From NCBI GenBank assembly GCA_023957475.1, contig JAMLHA010000004.1, positions 186,001-250,000 of the forward strand: 64,000 bases of DNA, read 5' to 3'. Positions 1-7,793 of this stretch are shown in pieces. The stretch's first letter is position 1; every line of letters begins with the position of its first letter. The notes beneath the pieces are model-generated. The model did not search any database. It had not been told where the DNA came from and saw nothing but the letters and a program-made list of their open reading frames with translations. Both the position numbers and the translations under genes were made by a program. The DNA comes from Crocinitomicaceae bacterium. GTDB taxonomy: Bacteria > Bacteroidota > Bacteroidia > Flavobacteriales_D > Crocinitomicaceae.

Positions 1-133
1 TCGGTTATTTTTTTACCGAAAAATTTTTCCACAAAATTCGGAAATTTCGGTTTCATATCTGATATATTCCATTTGAACAGTTTCATAACTCAAATTATTT
101 ATGGTTAACCATTTGTTGTAAAATTTTAAGAAG

Positions 134-163
134 ACATCTGTGGGAAAAGATTCCCACAGATGT
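134..163 (-). terminator. Hairpin terminator downstream of hsp20
   Basis: A perfect 13-bp stem (ACATCTGTGGGAA at 134-146 and TTCCCACAGATGT at 151-163) with a four-base AAGA loop lies 12 bases past the stop codon of the minus-strand small heat-shock gene. A T-rich tract follows on the minus strand only after several bases (cttaaaatttt), so termination is likely but not certain. Confidence 0.7.
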
Positions 164-175
164 AACTTAAATCAA

Positions 176-622
176 TTACGAAATTGAAATTTGTTTTACG
201 GGTTTTGGTTTTGCTTCTTCTTTTTTAGGAATTGCTAAACTCAAAACACCGTTTTCGTATTTTGCAGAAATTTCTTCTGCATCGACAGTTTTAGGCAAAG
301 TAAACGAACGGCTAAACGATTGATAACTATACTCACGGCGAGTATAGGTTTCGCCCTCTTTACTTTCGTTTTCATTTTTCTTTTCAGACGAAATTGTCAG
401 CAAATCGTTGTTGAGTTCGATTTTAAAATCGTCTTTTACCATTCCGGGTGCAGCCATCTCAACTACAAAAGTATCGGTGTTTTCTTTGATGTTTACTGCC
501 GGTAAAGTTGTGTTTGTGTCTGAATAATGACGGTTTGACCAATCAGACAAATCGTTGTTAAAAAACTCGTTTACGAAGTTTGCCCAAGTAGGCAAATAAT
601 CGCTTCTTCTTAAAAGTGCCAT
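176..622 (-). CDS. Small heat-shock protein, Hsp20 / alpha-crystallin family
   Basis: A 148-residue ATP-independent holdase chaperone that binds unfolding cytoplasmic proteins. The alpha-crystallin domain spans about residues 40-138. It begins around LPAVNIKENTDTFVVEMAAP and ends with the family signature ENGVLSLAIPKKE (A/G-V-L motif). The extreme C-terminus QISIS carries the I-x-I motif used for oligomer assembly. Length is typical. The start is well supported: AAGGAG stands six bases before the ATG, unusual in Bacteroidota, where SD sequences are mostly lacking. The gene is monocistronic, with a terminator hairpin at its 3' end. A long-spaced inverted repeat (CACCCTGA 727-734, TCAGGGTG 768-775) lies upstream and could be regulatory. 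Confidence 0.95.
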   Translation of the reverse strand: MALLRRSDYLPTWANFVNEFFNNDLSDWSNRHYSDTNTTLPAVNIKENTDTFVVEMAAPGMVKDDFKIELNNDLLTISSEKKNENESKEGETYTRREYSYQSFSRSFTLPKTVDAEEISAKYENGVLSLAIPKKEEAKPKPVKQISIS

Positions 623-960
623 AATTTACTCCTTTTTTATTGGTTAAACATTTAATATTTAATTTTCGAATATTGATTCTCAATTTTAATGCCAATAAAT
701 TTGTAAAAAACATGGTTTTTATGAAACACCCTGATAAACAACGCATTATATTCTTTTCTGTAATTTCTCAGGGTGGCAGAAAAAGACAATGCGTAATGCC
801 ATTATGGCGGTTATGTTTTTATATCCAAGATAACCAGCATTTTATTGCATGTCAATATGACACCACTCAATAATTGTCTTTATATATTACTTGTTTTTGC
901 ATGAAAAAAAACATAACCTATCTTTTCCAATTAAAATTGTTTCTGTCGGTTGTTTTGCAT
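623..960. other. Gene-poor region upstream of hsp20
   Basis: I see no convincing gene here. It holds the inverted repeat CACCCTGA/TCAGGGTG (arms 34 bp apart) and a short palindrome TGTCA-ATA-TGACA at 850-862. These could be operators for the heat-shock gene or remnants of island DNA. A 77-codon plus-strand open frame (640-873) has no coding character that I can recognise. Confidence 0.5.
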
Positions 961-963
961 GAC

Positions 964-1095
964 CGCTAACGGTCAGTGGCTCAGAGAAGTGGCAATTTTA
1001 AGGTGAAACCCAAGCACGAAGCGTAAATTTCTTTCTTACAGTAATCTTCAAAACGAAGCATTTTGCTTGCCATTTCTCTGAACCACGGGTTATGA
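964..1095 (-). repeat. attC-type site A (132 bp), left end of array
   Basis: Outer boxes are CGCTAAC (964-970) and GTTATGA (1089-1095). The arms pair as GTGGCTCAGAGAAGTGGCAA against GTGGTTCAGAGAAATGGCAA (reverse complement of the right arm). GTTATGAGTA at the right edge is complementary to TACTCATAAC at 3441-3450, bracketing the cassette with three lipoprotein genes. No matching partner of the left box (GTTAGCGGTC) is seen to the left, so the array probably ends here. Confidence 0.8.
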
Positions 1096-1100
1096 GTAGA

Positions 1101-1448
1101 CTAAAAATGTATTCCTTTTTGAATAGTTTCGTTAGTGCTTAATTCATGTGATTTTCCCTGTTTATTGACAATGACTAAATTTGCAAAATCACCAAACTTT
1201 TCGTATATTTCAGAATTATTTAGATGAGTATAGTTCAACTTGTTTTGTTTAGCTTGTTCTAAAATAAATAAATCTGTAGTATCAAATAAAACACTAAATT
1301 CATCAATAAATTCATTTTTATTAATTGTTGTAAAATTTCTAACAATACATCCACCACAATATTCAGGGTAAATTATTAAATAGTTTTTTTCTTTTTTCTG
1401 ACAAGAAAAAAATGATATTAAACATAAAAATACTAAGTTAAATTTCAT
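1101..1448 (-). CDS. Small putative lipoprotein with CxxC motif (cassette gene)
   Basis: About 115 residues. The N-terminus MKFNLVFLCLISFFSC is a lipoprotein signal with lipobox FFSC, so the mature protein should be lipid-anchored in the envelope. An upstream in-frame ATG (1454) exists, but the MKF start gives a normal signal peptide. A YCGGC motif near residue 33 is a CxxC pair that could be redox-active or metal-binding. I do not recognise a family. It is the last gene of a three-gene cassette, overlaps the upstream gene by 11 bp, and its stop lies only 6 bp from the attC-type site, as is usual for cassette genes. Confidence 0.6.
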   Translation of the reverse strand: MKFNLVFLCLISFFSCQKKEKNYLIIYPEYCGGCIVRNFTTINKNEFIDEFSVLFDTTDLFILEQAKQNKLNYTHLNNSEIYEKFGDFANLVIVNKQGKSHELSTNETIQKGIHF

Positions 1449-2550
1449 ACACATAATATTTGTTTTTTTTGAAATTAAATAGATACATTTTTTTCTCTTT
1501 CATAAATGCATAATAATAAACATTATCCTTGATGTAATAAGAACTGATTTTCTTTAGATTTTTATCAAACTTAATTAGTTCAAGATTGTGATTGTAAATT
1601 TGGATATTATTTTCAACATGAATATCTATTGGAAATTCTTTCAACAAATACACGTAATCAGTTGTAATAAAAACCTCTTTATTGTAATCTGTACTAAATC
1701 TATACTTTTTTAATTTTGAAATTTGATATTGGTCAATGTGCTTTAATGATAAATAGTTATTTTTCAAATTATCTATTATAGAATGATTTTGTGTTTTTAA
1801 TTCATTAGATTTTGAAATACAATTAAGAACTCTTGGAGCATGATAAAGAAAAAATCCGTCGCTTGCAATAACAGGATATCTAAAATATTGAAATGAAGTT
1901 TCCAATTCTTCACAAACTTTATTTGAAAAAAAAGATGTGTCTTGATTGAAGTAATAGAATAAGTACTTGGTATTTCGATACCATTCATTTTTATCAACAA
2001 CATAATACATTAATACGTAATAATCATTTACTTTGAATAAACTATTATTATTTTCAACACTAAAGTCTATACCATGAGGTAATTTAATTTTTGGCTTTTT
2101 ATAAGCAAAAGCATCTATTGTGTTTAAGTCATAGTCCTTTATATGCAAAGTGTCATTATATAGTAAATATATCAAGTTTGAATCAATTAACCATGCTTCT
2201 AAATTTGAAGATGTGATTGGTTCAGAATAAGAGTGTTGATTTGTGCCAAAATCAAAAACATGAATTTCGTTTCTTGAATTAATACTTACATATTTAAAAT
2301 TATTATTTGAGTCAATAAACATATTTTGACCATACTGATTTTCGGTGTAATTACTACTATTGCCTTTCCAAGAAGATGATTGGTATGTAAATGATATACT
2401 GTCAACAGGATGAAGGTATGTAATTTTATCTGATTCTTTAATACGTTGATTACTATTAGAATTGCAGCCTAATAGTGAATACATCAAAATGAGAAGGAAG
2501 CTAATCCTTAGATTAGCTTCCTTAAAATTAGAAAAGAACGATTTTTTCAT
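1438..2550 (-). CDS. Putative lipoprotein, possibly beta-propeller (DUF4221-like)
   Basis: A 370-residue protein with a long N-terminal signal ending in a lipobox (YSLLGC, cysteine near residue 29), so a predicted envelope lipoprotein. The rest is rich in short beta-strand-like segments with repeated aromatic residues and 'I/V-x-x-Y-D/N' patterns. This fits a beta-propeller such as the Bacteroidota lipoprotein family DUF4221, but that assignment rests on general appearance only. It is translationally coupled on both sides: its start overlaps the upstream lipoprotein gene by 4 bp, and its end overlaps the downstream gene. Function unknown. Confidence 0.65.
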   Translation of the reverse strand: MKKSFFSNFKEANLRISFLLILMYSLLGCNSNSNQRIKESDKITYLHPVDSISFTYQSSSWKGNSSNYTENQYGQNMFIDSNNNFKYVSINSRNEIHVFDFGTNQHSYSEPITSSNLEAWLIDSNLIYLLYNDTLHIKDYDLNTIDAFAYKKPKIKLPHGIDFSVENNNSLFKVNDYYVLMYYVVDKNEWYRNTKYLFYYFNQDTSFFSNKVCEELETSFQYFRYPVIASDGFFLYHAPRVLNCISKSNELKTQNHSIIDNLKNNYLSLKHIDQYQISKLKKYRFSTDYNKEVFITTDYVYLLKEFPIDIHVENNIQIYNHNLELIKFDKNLKKISSYYIKDNVYYYAFMKEKKMYLFNFKKNKYYVYEI

Positions 2551-3320
2551 AGTTCTAAACCGTATTGATTTCCAGAACTTGTTGTTATCAATAATTTTTT
2601 ATTGATATTATCGGCATTTATGTCGGAAATAGAACCACCATTTTGTGGATAATATGTAAAATTAGAATTTTTCGATAACCAATCAACATTGATTCTAAAT
2701 TTACTTACTTTACAGTTATCGCCTGATTCTGTACATTTCCATGGACCACCTTCACCTGTATTAACAGATATTTTTTTTGTATAACCACCAACACTTAACT
2801 CTGAGATTACCCTGCCGTTAGAAAGAGTTGCAGTATAGTTGTAAATTTTAACTACCTCTCCAAGATTATTCGTGATTTGAAAATAAGGAAACTCAAATGT
2901 TAAGATTAATTTCTCTAATTTGATATTAGAAAAAATCTCATCTTCATATAATGACGGGAATTCATATTTTAAATTATTATTTACAAAATAATTGTTTAAA
3001 TTAACTCTCCCTGCATTCATTAAAGCAAGTACTTGTTCAACTGAAACGTCTATTTCATCATTGTCATTCGTGTACTTAGATTTTACAACACAGCCTGTCC
3101 CAGAAGATGAACAGTCTAACTTCGTGTTCCCTTCAACCCATTTATAACTTCTATTAGCTTCTACATAATTATAACCACCAACAAGAGATTTTGTTATGTT
3201 TGTTATATTGTTTTTTTCATCTGTGCTATTATTTACAGAATTTAACACATCTTTTTTACAACTAAACAAAAAAGATGTAGTTAAAGTAAACATTATTCCT
3301 TTTAAAATTATCGTTTTCAT
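2547..3320 (-). CDS. Putative lipoprotein of unknown function (cassette gene)
   Basis: 257 residues. The signal peptide MKTIILKGIMFTLTTSFLFSC ends in a lipobox, giving a predicted lipoprotein. The mature part has two cysteine pairs (LDCSSSGTGC and WKCTESGDNC) with similar spacing, probably disulfides of a secreted domain. I recognise no family. It is the first full-length gene of the three-gene cassette bounded by GTTATGAGTA and TACTCATAAC. Its ATG overlaps the stop codon (ATGA) of a 17-codon open frame that has a strong SD. Confidence 0.65.
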   Translation of the reverse strand: MKTIILKGIMFTLTTSFLFSCKKDVLNSVNNSTDEKNNITNITKSLVGGYNYVEANRSYKWVEGNTKLDCSSSGTGCVVKSKYTNDNDEIDVSVEQVLALMNAGRVNLNNYFVNNNLKYEFPSLYEDEIFSNIKLEKLILTFEFPYFQITNNLGEVVKIYNYTATLSNGRVISELSVGGYTKKISVNTGEGGPWKCTESGDNCKVSKFRINVDWLSKNSNFTYYPQNGGSISDINADNINKKLLITTSSGNQYGLEL

Positions 3321-3370
3321 ATTTTTAAATTTAAATTTTGCCCTACTTCTTTTAGGAGTGTTCGGGTCAT
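3317..3370 (-). CDS. Possible 17-residue leader peptide with strong SD
   Basis: The minus strand shows AAAAGGAG six bases before an ATG, then a 17-codon frame reading MTRTLLKEVGQNLNLKI. Its TGA overlaps the ATG of the following lipoprotein gene (ATGA). Such an arrangement usually means translational coupling. A good SD is rare in this window (hsp20 is the other clear case). The peptide could equally be a translation-initiation aid carried by the cassette. It is too short for any homology argument. Confidence 0.35.
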   Translation of the reverse strand: MTRTLLKEVGQNLNLKI

Positions 3371-3443
3371 TTTTTTCTCCTTTTGATCTTCATAATGGGT
3401 GTTCAGCCCTATCGTAGTCTCATGAACAGTCATCTCAGTTTAC

Positions 3444-3575
3444 TCATAACGGTTCGGGGGTTTGCGATGGCGGGGTGTTTTAGCACTAAACTTCATTCGG
3501 AGAACTGAACTTTCACCTTGCACAAATGTTTCTGCGAAGAACGGAACCCCCGCTATCGCAAACCCCTTGTTACAG
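3444..3575 (-). repeat. attC-type site B (132 bp)
   Basis: Outer boxes are TCATAAC (3444-3450) and GTTACAG (3569-3575). The arms pair as GGGGGTTTGCGATGGCGGGG against AGGGGTTTGCGATAGCGGGG. The right edge GTTACAGGCA is complementary over 10 bp to TGCCTGTAAC at 4660-4669, defining the next cassette. Confidence 0.85.
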
Positions 3576-3586
3576 GCAGTAAAGCT

Positions 3587-4129
3587 TTATGCTTTTTGTC
3601 GCTTGCCGACTTTTTCATTGTTTATCTTTTTTGTGTCGTCCTTAAATTTGAAGTCCGTTTTTAGTTTGTCTAAGTAGTCAAGAGTTTCAGGTGTCAAGAA
3701 AAATTTGTCAATGTTGTTGATTGCCCACTCAATGTAGTCCGAACTGGTTCTGAAAACTTCTTCAACTGTCTTGCCTTGGTGTTTGCCAAAATAGAATTGC
3801 GAACTGATTGTATAAGCAGCTTTAACTGTTTTCTCTGTTGCTTTAAGTCCGTCTTTATATTTTGATATGTCTGCGTTTTCTACAAGTGTCCATTGATAAC
3901 AACCACAACAAGGAATAATTTTGTGCTTTTTCCATTTACTGTCATACTCGTAATGCGTTGAATATTGTCCGTTGAATGTCGGATAACCAAATGCTTTACC
4001 GTAAGGCAAAGTTTCACACTCAATACTTTCAACAATCGTATAATATTCTTCAGTCCAGTTATCTCGTCTAACTGCGAAAGGTGTCTTACGCCCAATGCTG
4101 TCCCAGATTTGAAAAATATTTAAGCTCAT
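3587..4129 (-). CDS. Hypothetical protein with ExoX-like C-terminal domain (cassette gene)
   Basis: 180 residues. The C-terminal part (about 112-150) has the pattern FGKHQGKTVEEVF...SSDYIEWAINN. This resembles the small domain found at the C-terminus of exodeoxyribonuclease X-like proteins (GK-x-KG-K-T...DPxYIxW). No exonuclease catalytic domain is present. The N-terminal half (WDSIGRKTPFAVRR, CCGCY around residue 75) is unassigned. Its ATG shares one base with the stop of the upstream gene (TAATG), so the pair is coupled. Role unknown; the domain in other proteins is thought to bind nucleic acid, so a DNA-associated role is only a guess. Confidence 0.6.
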   Translation of the reverse strand: MSLNIFQIWDSIGRKTPFAVRRDNWTEEYYTIVESIECETLPYGKAFGYPTFNGQYSTHYEYDSKWKKHKIIPCCGCYQWTLVENADISKYKDGLKATEKTVKAAYTISSQFYFGKHQGKTVEEVFRTSSDYIEWAINNIDKFFLTPETLDYLDKLKTDFKFKDDTKKINNEKVGKRQKA

Positions 4130-4587
4130 TATGGAAGTCGTTTAATGTTTAGAATTGTGAAGTGGTTAAACCGATGTTGAGTTAGAAAATCTGCAACTTC
4201 ATAAGCCAAGTCATTTACAACAGGGTCAGCTAAGTTCCAACCGTTAGCGAATGTGTCAATGTTGCAGTCGGTTGTTAGGTAAAACACTTCTCTGTAAATT
4301 TCTTTTGTCGGTCCAGTATAGATATTAATGAACTCACCTTCGTATTCAACAAGGTATTTAGCTTGAAGTTGTCTTAGTTGAACGAACAAAGGTTCAAGCT
4401 GTCCTTCTACAGAAGCAATCTCTGCTTTTAGCTTTTCAACTTCTTGTCGGTCTGTGTCCGCATAGGTCTTGTTGAATTTTTCCTTTGCAAAGAAAAAGGA
4501 AGTTGATACGTAAATACGTCTTCTGCTTAGAGGTTCAATTTGTGAGAGAATGTTCTCAATTTTTTCTTGTCGTTCTTGATTTGTCAT
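4129..4587 (-). CDS. Hypothetical protein (cassette gene)
   Basis: 152 residues with no signal peptide. The first 75 residues are strongly helical and charged (KLKAEIASVEGQLEPLFVQL), probably a coiled coil. The second half looks alpha/beta (YEGEFINIYTGPTKEIYREV). No family recognised. It is the first gene of a two-gene cassette bounded by GTTACAGGCA and TGCCTGTAAC, and is coupled to the ExoX-C-like gene through TAATG. Confidence 0.6.
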   Translation of the reverse strand: MTNQERQEKIENILSQIEPLSRRRIYVSTSFFFAKEKFNKTYADTDRQEVEKLKAEIASVEGQLEPLFVQLRQLQAKYLVEYEGEFINIYTGPTKEIYREVFYLTTDCNIDTFANGWNLADPVVNDLAYEVADFLTQHRFNHFTILNIKRLP

Positions 4588-4662
4588 TTGTCTGTTTGTT
4601 TAAGTGATAAAGTTAGAATTTTGTCTGTCGGTTAGTAGTAGCACGGTCGCCCATTTTATTGC

Positions 4663-4742
4663 CTGTAACGGTTTCACAGTAGGCGAAGTGGCGCAATCTC
4701 TCGAGAATAATTGTGCGCCATTTTGCCTACTGTGTGTTATAG
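4663..4742 (-). repeat. attC-type site C (short, 80 bp)
   Basis: Outer boxes are CTGTAAC (4663-4669) and GTTATAG (4736-4742). The arms pair as CACAGTAGGCGAAGTGGCGC against CACAGTAGGCAAAATGGCGC. The roughly 50-base central part present in the other sites is missing, leaving a near-continuous stem. The right edge GTTATAGCCA is complementary over 10 bp to TGGCTATAAC at 5398-5407. Confidence 0.82.
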
Positions 4743-4747
4743 CCATT

Positions 4748-5326
4748 TTATTTAAAGGTGTAACCAATACTGAAGCCAGGCCAAGGAAATGCTGCATATC
4801 CTATACCAACAACATTATTAAATGAAGAAAAATTACGGGACTTTTCGTTTCCAAATTTATAAGTACTTACATTTAAAATATCGATCATTGGGGTTGCAGT
4901 TGCTCTGAAAAAAAGTCCACCATTTGGTCTTTGAAAACGATATCCAATTTTTGGAGTCAAGTAAGTGTAAAAATCAGAAACCATGTTTGAATATGGATTA
5001 ACAACTAGTGAAGTCAATCCAATACCTAATTCTAAATGATGACTTTTTTTACCAAGAAGCCAATTATATGATATAGGTATTCCACAGTATGTTCCATCTC
5101 CGAATCCCAAAGACTCTGGAACATAAACAAAGCCAACTGTAAATGAATTCATAAACCTTTTTTCCGTATTGAAAAGTCTATCGTAATTTATTGAATAACA
5201 AAACCCTTGACCAAACGCTTCTGCATAAATTGTGTTACGTTCGAGGTCTTCACTTGTATTTTTTTCCTGACTAAACACAGAAAGGACACTCATTAAAAAT
5301 ATTGTAATTGCAAACGTTCTTTTCAT
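4748..5326 (-). CDS. Predicted outer-membrane beta-barrel protein (cassette gene)
   Basis: 192 residues. The signal peptide is MKRTFAITIFLMSVLSVFSQ. Then come alternating hydrophobic/polar strands of 8-12 residues separated by short turns (for example MNSFTVGFVYVP, HHLELGIGLTSL, LTPKIGYRF, GLFFRATATP). The C-terminus GFSIGYTFK ends in F-K, close to the terminal aromatic of outer-membrane barrels. This predicts an eight-strand-like porin or OmpA-fold barrel; no specific family is recognised. It is the sole gene of its cassette, and its stop lies 5 bp from the attC-type site. Confidence 0.65.
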   Translation of the reverse strand: MKRTFAITIFLMSVLSVFSQEKNTSEDLERNTIYAEAFGQGFCYSINYDRLFNTEKRFMNSFTVGFVYVPESLGFGDGTYCGIPISYNWLLGKKSHHLELGIGLTSLVVNPYSNMVSDFYTYLTPKIGYRFQRPNGGLFFRATATPMIDILNVSTYKFGNEKSRNFSSFNNVVGIGYAAFPWPGFSIGYTFK

Positions 5327-5400
5327 GATTCAATTTTTTATTAAGACAATTTAACTCAATTATTTGTTACACCTCAATTTAACATCGCGCTTATTATTGG

Positions 5401-5532
5401 CTATAACGTTTTGGGTATTGCCGAAGGCGGGGGATTTTAGCACAAAAGTTCAATAGAATTACAAATGTTTAACCTTGCACAAATGTTCCATCGAAGCAAT
5501 TCAGCCCCGCTTTTGGCAATGCCGTGTTAGCG
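5401..5532 (-). repeat. attC-type site D (132 bp)
   Basis: Outer boxes are CTATAAC (5401-5407) and GTTAGCG (5526-5532). The arms pair as GGGTATTGCCGAAGGCGGGG against CGGCATTGCCAAAAGCGGGG. The right edge GTTAGCGGTT matches GACCGCTAAC at 6432-6441 in 9 of 10 positions. Confidence 0.85.
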
Positions 5533-5561
5533 GTTCGGTTTTTTTGTTTATGTCGTCCGAT

Positions 5562-6080
5562 TTACGGAAATTTTATGTCGCCTTTTTCGTTTATTAAATT
5601 CCATTCGTTTTTGTTTATTGTTGCCGTGTCGATTTTTGTCGGTAAAACCCAATATTTCAAAAACGGTTTTATTTCAACTGTTCTTTGTCCGCCATAACCA
5701 AAAGCACCAATGTCGTAAAGTTGTTCTTTAATTTCTCTGTTGTCTGTCTTGTGTTTGTAGATTGTCGTTACAGTTGTCCACGCACCAAAACCAAATGCAA
5801 AAATCATAAATAATTGTCCGACTAAACATAAAATTGAAGTTAGAGCAGTCAATATGCCAAAAATCCAATTTTTTGTCTTTGAGTTTTCCTTTTTTAATGT
5901 TCCAAAAAGTGACAGCAAAACAGCAATAGGAAGTCCTTGAATAATTGTGTCGTAAAATTTGTGTTGTAATTTAAAGTCAGCAAATTCGTAAGGCAAGATT
6001 TGTCCAACTGTCAATGTGAAAATTGTCAGTCCGATAAAAACTATTGCTGCCCAAAAAATTGTCTTTTTAATTACTTGCAT
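5562..6080 (-). CDS. Hypothetical inner-membrane protein (cassette gene)
   Basis: 172 residues with three hydrophobic segments: about 9-30 (TIFWAAIVFIGLTIFTLTVG), 48-62 and 73-98. A soluble C-terminal tail of about 70 residues follows (YGGQRTVEIKPFLKYWVLP...NEWNLINEKGDIKF). No family recognised. It is the second gene of a two-gene cassette, 13 bp downstream of a lipoprotein gene. An envelope function is inferred from topology only. Confidence 0.6.
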   Translation of the reverse strand: MQVIKKTIFWAAIVFIGLTIFTLTVGQILPYEFADFKLQHKFYDTIIQGLPIAVLLSLFGTLKKENSKTKNWIFGILTALTSILCLVGQLFMIFAFGFGAWTTVTTIYKHKTDNREIKEQLYDIGAFGYGGQRTVEIKPFLKYWVLPTKIDTATINKNEWNLINEKGDIKFP

Positions 6081-6093
6081 TTCTCATTTCATA

Positions 6094-6387
6094 TTAACCT
6101 TCTTCTCGCCATTTTTTCGTCTTTGAGTTGTAAATTTTGGAAGCCCCTAAACCCAAGCCATACCAAATTTCATACTCGTCTTCACTTTTCTTTACATAAA
6201 ATGAAAGATGGTCTTGATTATCGTCTATACCAACTTCCGTTACGTTTTCAGGTAGTTTTCCTGTTTCTTGTCTATACGCTTCAACTTTTTCAATAATCAT
6301 TTCAGCGTGTTTTTCTCGTTCGCAAAGAAGTCCGCAACAACCGCTAAGAAAAAATAAAATTGTCAATATGATTATTCCCTGTTTCAC
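6094..6387 (-). CDS. Small putative lipoprotein (cassette gene)
   Basis: 97 residues. The signal MKQGIIILTILFFLSGCC has lipobox LSGC. The mature part starts with a charged helix (EKVEAYRQETGKLPENVTEVG) that resembles the 'xYxxxxGxxP' helix of pseudopilin-like secreted domains. A short beta-rich tail (LSFYVKKSEDEYEIWYGLGL) follows. A pilin-like fold is a guess. It is the first gene of the two-gene cassette between GTTAGCGGTT and GACCGCTAAC. Confidence 0.6.
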   Translation of the reverse strand: MKQGIIILTILFFLSGCCGLLCEREKHAEMIIEKVEAYRQETGKLPENVTEVGIDDNQDHLSFYVKKSEDEYEIWYGLGLGASKIYNSKTKKWREEG

Positions 6388-6434
6388 TTTTTTCGTCTGT
6401 AATGTATGTTATTGGTGGGTCGTCCTAAACTGAC

Positions 6435-6566
6435 CGCTAACGGTTTGGCGCTTGGCGAAGAAGCGGATTTCGAAGCACTAAACTTTCTGTCAGCACTGAA
6501 CTTGATACGAAGCACAAAACTTCATTTAAGCACTGAACCCGCTTTTTTGCCAAACGCCTGTTATGC
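6435..6566 (-). repeat. attC-type site E (132 bp)
   Basis: Outer boxes are CGCTAAC (6435-6441) and GTTATGC (6560-6566). The arms pair as GGCGCTTGGCGAAGAAGCGG against GGCGTTTGGCAAAAAAGCGG. The right edge GTTATGCGG is complementary to CCGCATAAC at 7789-7797, which directly abuts attI-like block 1. Confidence 0.85.
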
Positions 6567-6573
6567 GGTCGTA

Positions 6574-7767
6574 TTACTTTGCCCATTTTACAATTCTACA
6601 AATATTTTTTTCATTAAAATAAGCGTTTATTGTTTCATGATTGTCAAATGTCAAATTTGTTAGTTTATAAATATACAACCAGTCAATAATTGTTTTAATA
6701 TTTTCAGGACCATTAGTTGAGCAGATTGTCGGACCGCTACTAAGTCCTGAGTCAAATCTATAATTCAACTTTATTGTGTCTGTTAAACTATAAAATATGT
6801 ATTGCAAATTATAACTGGTACAGTCACTACAATCTGAGAAACAAGTAGTGCCATTCTTTTTGTGCTTAAGATTAATTAATTTTAGACTATCTCCTATTTC
6901 AATTTTAACTATCATATTGTTTGAATAAACGTCTTTAAGAAATTGATTTAACTTAGAAACTTCTACTGAATAATTTACATTAGTAATATAACATGAATCT
7001 TTCATGTTCGGTTGAACATTTTTATCATAGTTTCTATTGATATTTATTTTTTTTGCAACTAATTTTGATTTTTTCAATTTAAAATTAATGGTTTCAACTT
7101 GACTTCCAAAACCCCAACTATAACCAGAATTTAGGATAATGGTCATTCCGGTAATTTTCAATAATGTATCCTTTATATTGGAATTAAGTATCCTCCAGTT
7201 CATTAACTCATATGGTAAGCAATTTTGTGATGGGTCATCACAACTTATACTTTGAAATAGTTTTGGTAAACTGTCTAACGGAATTGGATTATTAGAATAA
7301 TTAATGTATTGAATAGTCTTTGGTAATAGAGGCATATTATTCATTAAATTGTTGCTAAAGTCGAATGAAATTAAGTACGGTGGAAGATTTTTAATGCTTG
7401 AAATTTTATTATTACTACATCCTAAATGTTTAAGATTAACAGGTAGAATGTCAATTAGCCTAATTTCATTTTTCGAACAAGAAAGAACAGTAAGATTTGG
7501 AGGTAAATTGTCAAGTGTTTTAATTTTGTTATTGTCAATTACTAGTCTCCAAACTTGTTTGAAATATTGAAGTCCATCAAGATTTTCAATACCTTTGTTA
7601 TTTAATTCAAGTTGAAGCCTGCCTTGTATTTTTCTAATGTCAAGTGAATCATTGGTTACAAAACCTTCTTTTTTCAATTCGTTTCTTAAATTGATGTCAG
7701 GTATAAATATTAATTTTTGGGCTTTTACCTGAATTGTCAGCATTAAAAACAATATGATTATTTTCAT
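6574..7767 (-). CDS. Secreted leucine-rich-repeat protein (first cassette after attI-like block 1)
   Basis: About 397 residues. The chosen start MKIIILFLMLTIQVKAQ gives a clean signal peptide. The frame is open to an ATG inside the recombination core (7794), but that would add nine residues before the signal and is unlikely. Residues 40-190 contain leucine-rich repeats of about 20-21 residues with the pattern 'L-x-x-LPPNLxxLxCSxNxI' (LTVLSCSKNEIRLIDILPVN, LKHLGCSNNKISSIKNLPPY). The second half is an unassigned beta-rich domain with Cys-rich stretch CFSDCSDCTSY. A protein-binding role at the cell surface is inferred from the LRRs. No T9SS signal is seen. Confidence 0.75.
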   Translation of the reverse strand: MKIIILFLMLTIQVKAQKLIFIPDINLRNELKKEGFVTNDSLDIRKIQGRLQLELNNKGIENLDGLQYFKQVWRLVIDNNKIKTLDNLPPNLTVLSCSKNEIRLIDILPVNLKHLGCSNNKISSIKNLPPYLISFDFSNNLMNNMPLLPKTIQYINYSNNPIPLDSLPKLFQSISCDDPSQNCLPYELMNWRILNSNIKDTLLKITGMTIILNSGYSWGFGSQVETINFKLKKSKLVAKKININRNYDKNVQPNMKDSCYITNVNYSVEVSKLNQFLKDVYSNNMIVKIEIGDSLKLINLKHKKNGTTCFSDCSDCTSYNLQYIFYSLTDTIKLNYRFDSGLSSGPTICSTNGPENIKTIIDWLYIYKLTNLTFDNHETINAYFNEKNICRIVKWAK

Positions 7768-7793
7768 TTGGAATGTCATTTTAATATGCCGCA

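Noticed and set aside
640..873. 77-codon plus-strand open frame upstream of hsp20
   Set aside because: No signal, no recognisable domain, no start context; it runs through inverted repeats and is probably chance.
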